This document shows, piece after piece, positions 62,201 through 64,000 of a stretch of DNA of 64,000 nucleotides. A program made the translations under genes and the position numbers. The stretch comes from Watersipora subatra (Eukaryota > Bryozoa > Gymnolaemata > Cheilostomatida > Watersiporidae), in assembly GCF_963576615.1 (NCBI RefSeq), contig NC_088709.1, positions 19,547,243-19,611,242 on the forward strand, in the 5' to 3' direction. Every line of letters starts with the position of its first letter. The first letter of the stretch is position 1. Under the pieces are notes generated by a model. That model ran no database searches and was not told the DNA's origin. It worked only from the letters and a program-made list of their open reading frames with translations.

Positions 62201-63178
62201 ATCCAATATGATTCATGCATTTATAAAGCAGAAAAAACCTACAAACAAAATTCCCAACTTTATTTAAATACGTTTTTATTTCAGATTTTTCATTTGTTTA
62301 ATATTGCAAAAACGATCGTTTTTTCTTTTGCAAATGGCTTATTTTTTGTTGCTAACAGAGACCAATATATTGTATATTAGTATTCGTAAAAAAATTAAAC
62401 AAAAAAAGGCAATTAACTAACCATAAATCAATTTATAAAAACCATTCATGCGGCGACATAATAGTCGCGCCACCCACTAGTGTCAGTATCGCAAAATGAC
62501 AAGTTGTCGCTATGCCTGCAAAAGGGTTAATAAAACTGATTCCGGACATCAACCATCAGATCATCATTTTCATTTACAAAGGAAAACATAATGAATATCA
62601 TTGAAAGAAATATCATATCATTCGTTCTGAGTATATTGCTAAAGGGTTGCTAAGATGATGCAGTGTCGACTGTCTCCTTTCCTTTCCCGTCAGCAAGCAT
62701 GCAGATTTTAATGCAATCTGCATTAAAATGAAGACTGGAATTTCGGTGCAATTTCTTGGTATTACTTTGGCTGAATAAAACCTTTATGAGCATGGGCACT
62801 TTTACTGGCTTGGCTGTGGAAACCCCCTAAAGTAGCAAATTCACTGATAGTGCCCCATGGTCTGAAAACTCACCTAAAACGTGATTTTGGGCCGAACCTG
62901 ATGGGTCTTTTAAGGGGGGGGGTGTATCAGCCCTGGGCAGTCCGATTACCTCAAACATCAAAAACTATCGCAAGTGATAGAAAAATGCTGATACTTTCTG
63001 ATAAAATTTGCTAAAACTTTGTCCAAGTTTGTCTTTAGAATGTATTTCTCGTATTACTATCTACGATGCAGGTGTTCTCTACTTATAGTCACCTCTGGAC
63101 AAGGCTCGAGAGAAGTTGAACGAGATCAATCAAAGAAGAGGTAGCTCGAGTCGACAACCGTCACCATCAATGAGTGAG
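29154..63178 (+). CDS. Large modular Pro/Gln/Ser-rich protein, unidentified (5' part; continues past the window)
   Basis: Ten plus-strand exons join in frame to 403 codons: 29154-29247, 39981-40136, 40340-40498, 41386-41424, 44949-45071, 45929-46069, 53090-53248, 59772-59971, 60886-60933, 63089-63178. Each has canonical GT-AG sites, and every junction agrees in phase. The product starts MSEGDKQKPPNPGVTRPAQP. It is rich in Pro, Gln, Trp and Tyr in its second exon (FGQWPQQMFWPPAQWQ), Ser/Lys-rich in the middle and Pro/Met-rich later (AQPTMYMMPAHRPMFPNQ). No signal peptide, membrane segment or known domain is seen. The composition resembles disordered regions of RNA-metabolism proteins, which is only an impression. 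I do not recognise the family. The last exon ends on a donor, so the gene continues rightward. Exons could be missed or alternatively spliced. Confidence 0.7.
30440..30483. repeat. Perfect 44-bp palindrome
   Basis: The half-site GAGCTACTTTATTTAACAAT plus GG is followed directly by its exact reverse complement, with no spacer and no mismatch over 22 + 22 bp. Confidence 0.97.
31031..31850. mobile_element. Candidate PIF/Harbinger-like MITE
   Basis: Left terminus CTGTGGTCACACGATGG and right terminus CTCGTGTGACCACCCC share a GTGGTCACACGA inverted core. Near both ends are GC-richer motifs such as GGTTCGG/CCGAACTGG and TTCGGCCGAA. No transposase is visible and no clean target duplication was found. 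Confidence 0.5.
32027..32647. mobile_element. Candidate MITE with CAGGATGAAA termini
   Basis: Left end CAGGATGAAAATATTCG and right end AATTTCATCCTG are inverted. Subterminal motifs of the type TTCGCGAA/TCCGCGAATA recur in both halves. Length 621 bp, no coding potential. Superfamily is not determined. Confidence 0.6.
34054..34105. repeat. 52-bp hairpin
   Basis: GTTAACTTTTGTACTTTGAA and its inverse (one mismatch) around an 8-bp loop. It is directly preceded by another small palindrome, AAATTTTACATGGTATGTAA, at 34029-34053. Confidence 0.85.
34293..34526 (+). repeat. tRNA-derived SINE-like element, copy 1
   Basis: Contains TGGCTCAGTTGG (34371 region, resembling a pol III box A) and GAGTTAGATTC about 40 bp later (resembling box B), the spacing of a tRNA-like promoter. 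The upstream part from CAGTCCTGTGCGCCGTGAGA through GCAAGGTGG is shared with the copy at 52327-52525. It is followed by CTAGCTGCGCTACCGGCGTT, a GC-rich tail-like motif. Confidence 0.6.
35354..35394. repeat. 41-bp near-perfect palindrome
   Basis: CTGTTGCTACGTTATGGCCA and its inverse with one mismatch and a single central base. Confidence 0.9.
36853..36943. repeat. Four tandem copies of a 23-bp unit
   Basis: Unit CAGTTTTTATATATTGCCTA plus TGA repeats four times without change. Confidence 0.95.
39370..39550. repeat. 18-bp tandem array, about ten copies
   Basis: Unit CTATGGATGTGTACTACT, nearly identical copies. The period is a multiple of 3, so several frames stay open on both strands. These are not genes. 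Confidence 0.95.
39981..40136 (+). CDS. Right-hand gene, Trp/Gln/Pro-rich exon
   Basis: Acceptor after a T-rich tract (ttttttgtag), donor AAAG|gttggt. It encodes FGQWPQQMFWPPAQWQAAIS, then YHPAYQQMYLQQAASAPAAQ and SMPLLPSPRSK. Symmetric phase 1. The aromatic-plus-Gln composition suggests a low-complexity interaction segment. Confidence 0.75.
40340..40498 (+). CDS. Right-hand gene, exon with SP-rich motif
   Basis: Acceptor ttgctctag, donor TCAG|gtgaga. It encodes DSVKVVKPKDSFVRGIHSPA, then GIQSPKPNSPGFLLGASKGV and a short end. Several SP dipeptides may be phosphosites (inference). Symmetric phase 1, in frame with both neighbours. Confidence 0.7.
40737..41082. mobile_element. PIF/Harbinger-like MITE, GC-rich
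   Basis: Left end AAAGCCTTGTTCCTATATCG and right end CGTATATGGGAACCAGGCTT are inverted repeats with about three mismatches. The interior is clearly more GC-rich than the surrounding intron and contains no recognisable transposase. Confidence 0.65.
41386..41424 (+). CDS. Right-hand gene, 39-nt microexon
   Basis: Acceptor ttgttgtag, donor ACAG|gtaatg. It encodes TPASGNQSASET after a split codon. Symmetric phase 1, so it can be included or skipped without a frame change. Confidence 0.6.
41884..42035. repeat. Polypyrimidine-rich tract, about 150 bp
   Basis: C/T-rich run (repeated TTCCCTTGCCTC-like motifs) on the plus strand. It keeps a plus-strand frame open from 41711 to 42127, but the translated composition (Leu/Phe/Pro runs) reflects the tract rather than a protein family. 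Confidence 0.7.
42157..44076 (+). mobile_element. Pogo/Tigger-type transposon with decayed transposase, 1.92 kb
   Basis: Left terminus CCATAAAACCTTTCTTTGA and right terminus (inverse CCGTAAAACCTCTATTTGA) are flanked by TA on both sides (42155-42156, 44077-44078). Subterminal copies of AATTGAACATCACCTCTAAT-type motifs recur at both ends. The interior carries remnants of a CENP-B/pogo-family transposase (see 42860-43810). It is the only copy in the window with transposase sequence, and the relative of the copies at 17245-18573 and 56565-58791. Confidence 0.85.
42860..43810 (+). pseudogene. Degraded pogo/Tigger transposase
   Basis: Read across several frames. A CENP-B-type helix-turn-helix is visible as DDKLINWIHQQRQKK and ISRTMI (42865-42945), interrupted by a stop and a frameshift near 42985. 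It continues as GWLEKFLRCHNLVSRRATL (43000-43050). DDE-domain remnants follow near 43165-43260 (VYLDY...LTVENR) and a C-terminal block DPIIKSFKGCGLANTLDGSE at 43660-43720. Known: pogo-superfamily transposases combine this DNA-binding fold with a DDE catalytic domain and insert at TA. Multiple stops and shifts make it non-functional. Confidence 0.8.
44395..44745. mobile_element. Foldback MITE, full copy
   Basis: Arms of about 140 bp are inverted. The left has TTTATCAGAAAGTATCGG, TTTTTCTATCATT, GATGTTTGAG and GATCTGACTG, and the right arm carries the inverse order (CAGTCAGACC, CTCAAACATC, ATGATAGAAAAATAC, TTTCTGATAAAAT). No coding capacity. Related copies are at 20490, 54313 and 61661. Confidence 0.8.
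44949..45071 (+). CDS. Right-hand gene, exon 5
   Basis: Acceptor ttatttcag, donor CAGG|gtatac. It encodes CMATQSPFYDYYVIDEHWPG, then YSAYHKSICGTTRTAQAVAQ. Symmetric phase 1, in frame. Composition differs from the neighbouring exons (aromatic and Cys), so this is the least certain of the longer exons. Confidence 0.5.
45929..46069 (+). CDS. Right-hand gene, Lys/Ser-rich exon
   Basis: Acceptor ccttgcag, donor CATG|gtgagc. It encodes VDLTQKSSRKSSNKSKAEST, then EKDKKDDRPVGVAVARQRSA and ADPKPH. A basic, charged, probably disordered stretch. Symmetric phase 1. Confidence 0.75.
49161..49243. repeat. Dispersed 75-bp repeat, copy 2
   Basis: Matches 24835-24915 with about five differences over 75 bp, same orientation. 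Confidence 0.75.
49396..49630. repeat. 15-bp tandem array, about 15 copies
   Basis: Unit TTCAACTCACCTTAT with rare T/C variants. Frames stay open because 15 is a multiple of 3. Confidence 0.95.
50020..51196 (+). mobile_element. hAT-superfamily transposon relic with intact ends and 8-bp TSD
   Basis: Termini CAGGGTTGG (50020) and CCAACCCTG (ending 51196) are perfect inverted repeats. Both are flanked by the same 8 bp, GCAACAAA (50012-50019 and 51197-51204), as expected for hAT. Subterminal motifs GGTTTAAACC and AAAACCGTGGTTTTTT recur near the ends. The only coding remnant is a BED-type zinc-finger frame (50513-50833). At 1.18 kb it lacks the catalytic domain. Confidence 0.93.
50513..50833 (+). 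pseudogene. BED zinc finger fragment of a hAT transposase
   Basis: A 106-codon open frame with DPVWQFFTR...NRCAVVTRGHADRLKAHVAKC, the N-terminal BED finger of hAT transposases (W...F, then the Cys pair, then L-x-x-H-x-x-x-C). In the expected C-x-x-C pair the first cysteine is replaced by Trp (AKWNRC), so zinc binding is likely lost. It then runs into an acidic/Ser-rich stretch and stops; no RNase H-like domain follows. Confidence 0.75.
52327..52525 (+). repeat. SINE-like element, copy 2
   Basis: Aligns with 34293-34470 over CAGTCCCTTGCGTCGTGAG, GTGTAATAAGTAT, ACTATTCCGTAATGTGGCAA and the terminal GGACAGATGGAAGG region. The box A-like segment is more decayed here. Confidence 0.55.
53090..53248 (+). 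CDS. Right-hand gene, Ser/Thr/Ala-rich exon
   Basis: Acceptor gtgttgtag, donor TACG|gtaggt. It encodes AETVVVSSSTSTAASTAVTT, then STSTSQAVTAPVNSQWPSFP and TMPYMANPYQHY. Symmetric phase 1. Confidence 0.75.
54313..54757. mobile_element. Foldback MITE, full copy with outer ends
   Basis: Outer ends AAGATAAACTT and AAGTTCATCTT are inverted, followed by the same internal landmarks as the 44395 copy (TTTTAGTAGATTTTACCAGA; CTTGAAACATCCTGGCA). The central 130 bp differs between copies. Confidence 0.8.
55976..56380. repeat. 19-bp tandem array, about 20 diverged copies
   Basis: Core GTTGATAATCCATACATGA with many substitutions. It ends in a small inverted repeat around CAAATATGGATTATTTGAG. Confidence 0.9.
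56565..58791 (+). mobile_element. TA-flanked transposon, copy 3, carrying an internal 30-bp satellite
   Basis: Left end CTGTAAAACCTGTATTTGAA and right end ...CAAATAGAGGTTTTACGG are inverted, flanked by TA (56563-56564, 58792-58793). Subterminal segments match the other two family members. The sequence before (about 56870-57053) and after (about 57945-58340) the satellite aligns with the 17245-18573 copy in opposite orientation. No transposase frame; a 115-codon minus-strand frame (58246-58593) is not conserved in the sister copy. Confidence 0.85.
57054..57943. repeat. 30-bp satellite, about 30 near-identical copies
   Basis: Unit CTAACATCGACTAGCGCAGC plus TAACAGCAGA. Nearly all copies are identical; three carry AGCTCAG and one CAGCCTA. 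No spacers, so it is not a CRISPR array. It lies wholly inside the 56565-58791 transposon. Confidence 0.97.
59772..59971 (+). CDS. Right-hand gene, Pro/Met/Gln-rich exon
   Basis: Encodes AQPTMYMMPAHRPMFPNQGG, then VAPSYIPVPPQQVMIPELTV and a Ser/Thr/Lys-rich end ...TANSPK. Donor AAG|gttaga. The acceptor is ambiguous: tatag at 59761-59765 and aatag at 59767-59771 are 6 bp apart and both keep frame, so two isoforms differing by two residues are possible. The exon switches from phase 1 to phase 0. Confidence 0.75.
60283..60612. repeat. 24-bp tandem array, about 14 copies
   Basis: Unit GTTATGTGTACTTACTATTA plus CACT, with scattered substitutions. Open frames on both strands are a by-product. Confidence 0.95.
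60684..60860. repeat. 34-bp tandem array, about five copies
   Basis: Unit TGTTAACATTGCTCATTGGA plus TATTACTGTATATA. It begins about 70 bp after the 24-bp array and stops about 25 bp before the exon at 60886. Confidence 0.92.
60886..60933 (+). CDS. Right-hand gene, 48-nt exon
   Basis: Acceptor ttgattccag, donor ATG|gtatgt, phase 0 at both ends. Encodes PGENINAVVPPAVVLM. Symmetric, so it can be a cassette exon. Short, but the splice sites and phase fit. Confidence 0.55.
61661..63037. mobile_element. Foldback MITE split by a later insertion
   Basis: The left part (61661-62008) and right part (62938-63037) are the two sides of one foldback element. Joined, they reproduce the order seen at 44395-44745 (TTTTAGTAGAG..., CTGGCAGTCGGA | ATTACCTCAAACATC, AGTGATAGAAAAATGC). 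The break falls in the CAGTC(A/C/G)GA segment. Confidence 0.85.
62009..62937. mobile_element. Non-autonomous hAT-like transposon inserted in the foldback element
   Basis: Termini CCCAGGGCTGATAC and GTATCAGCCCTGGG are perfect 14-bp inverted repeats, flanked by CAGTCGGA (62001-62008) and CAGTCCGA (62938-62945), an 8-bp duplication with one mismatch. It contains two direct copies of a 43-bp block (GGATATTGTACCCCCAATCA...) at 62052-62137. No transposase. Confidence 0.82.
63089..63178 (+). CDS. Right-hand gene, last exon in the window
   Basis: Acceptor acttatag, donor GAG|gtgagt, phase 0 at both ends. It encodes SPLDKAREKLNEINQRRGSS, then SRQPSPSMSE: a short charged, possibly helical segment followed by an SR/SP-rich stretch. 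The gene must continue beyond base 64000. Confidence 0.72.
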
Positions 63179-63904
63179 GTGAGTTTGACAGGTCTTATGA
63201 GGCCTTTAGCACTTAACCTACGCCATGCGCCACCATTCAATTTGTTATTAAAAGTTGAATTGGGAAGTTTTGCATGAATTGGAGATAAAGGCTTAGTAGG
63301 AGCTTTAATAATCTTAGAACACATATAAGAATGTTTCACGAAGGCTGTTAAATGGCAAATAAGATATAGTCACCTCATCCGCAATTCTTTTCCTTACTCC
63401 GTGTTTCAGAGGTGACAACTCCAAATTCAAAACTTGTTACCAAACTTTGTCTAAACAAATATAACAGGTATGGCGCAATCACTAGCAATCCACAAACATT
63501 CCTCCTATGTATGAGAGTCTAAAAGCATATTTTGATGGAAGCCAAGTTAGTCAAATCTGTTGAGCCGTGTCTCGGGAAGGATATTTATTATTCACATACG
63601 ACTATATTTTTAGTTTGTAAAATTTTGCAAAATAATCAACCCTAACTTTATAATGTACAACCATGGATTTTTCGTGGAGAAACTCTAGGAAAGTAGGTAG
63701 CCATATGTTTCATTACCAGTCGAATATTTTTAAGCATCAAGTCAACTAAGAGTCAATATCTCTACAATAATTGTGTCGAAGAATCGATAACTCCGCTAAT
63801 TCCACATTTTAACATCAAGAAGATAACAGTGTGGTTTTACTGCATAGGGATATGTACGATATCAAAAACTACCTTCTTACACTGCTGCCATATTTTTGTA
63901 TCAT
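63179..63904 (+). other. Intron of the right-hand gene
   Basis: AT-rich sequence after the last exon. No further exon or transposon recognised. Confidence 0.45.
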
Positions 63905-64000
63905 TGTACAGCTTTGGTAAGGCTGTTTCAACATTTGGTAGGACTGTTTCAATGTTTGGTTAGGACTGTTTCAACGTTTGGTTAGGACTGTTTCAACATT
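63905..64000. repeat. 22-bp tandem repeat running off the right edge
   Basis: At least four copies of the unit TTTGGTTAGGACTGTTTCAA plus a two-base variable site. The array is cut by the end of the window. Confidence 0.9.

Overview
The window is eukaryotic, metazoan nuclear DNA: AT-rich, with long introns and GT-AG splice sites. It holds parts of three spliced genes and an unusually dense load of small DNA transposons and tandem repeats. Exon sequences identify it as an animal, most likely a marine invertebrate. I cannot narrow the phylum from sequence alone.

Layout. (1) 157-4785, plus strand: the last three coding exons of a typical 2-Cys peroxiredoxin, whose start lies upstream of base 1. 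(2) 7747-22750, minus strand: a complete eight-exon ZNF207/BuGZ gene (364 codons) with two N-terminal C2H2 zinc fingers, a Pro/Gly/Met-rich middle and the Bub3-binding GLEBS motif at its C-terminus. Genes 1 and 2 converge on about 3 kb of intergenic sequence. (3) From about 23.2 kb to the right edge, plus strand: a large gene whose probable 5' UTR exon lies within 600 bp of the ZNF207 start, suggesting a shared divergent promoter. It has at least ten coding exons (403 codons so far) encoding a Pro/Gln/Ser-rich, probably disordered protein that I do not recognise. It runs past base 64000.

The introns are the most active part. They contain a 3.3 kb array of a 12-bp unit with higher-order structure, and a three-member TA-flanked transposon family. 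One member of that family carries a decayed pogo/Tigger transposase, and another has a short internal segment amplified into about 30 tandem copies of 30 bp. There is also a 1.18 kb hAT relic with intact 8-bp target duplications, two cases of transposons nested inside transposons, a recurrent foldback element, PIF/Harbinger-like elements and two copies of a tRNA-derived SINE-like repeat. There are at least nine further tandem arrays and several near-perfect palindromes.

The three genes do not form a pathway: one handles peroxide detoxification, one spindle-checkpoint and splicing support, and one is unknown. I found no RNA gene, CRISPR array or clearly new biological system. The best leads are the transposon-to-satellite transition, the nested elements and the unidentified modular gene.
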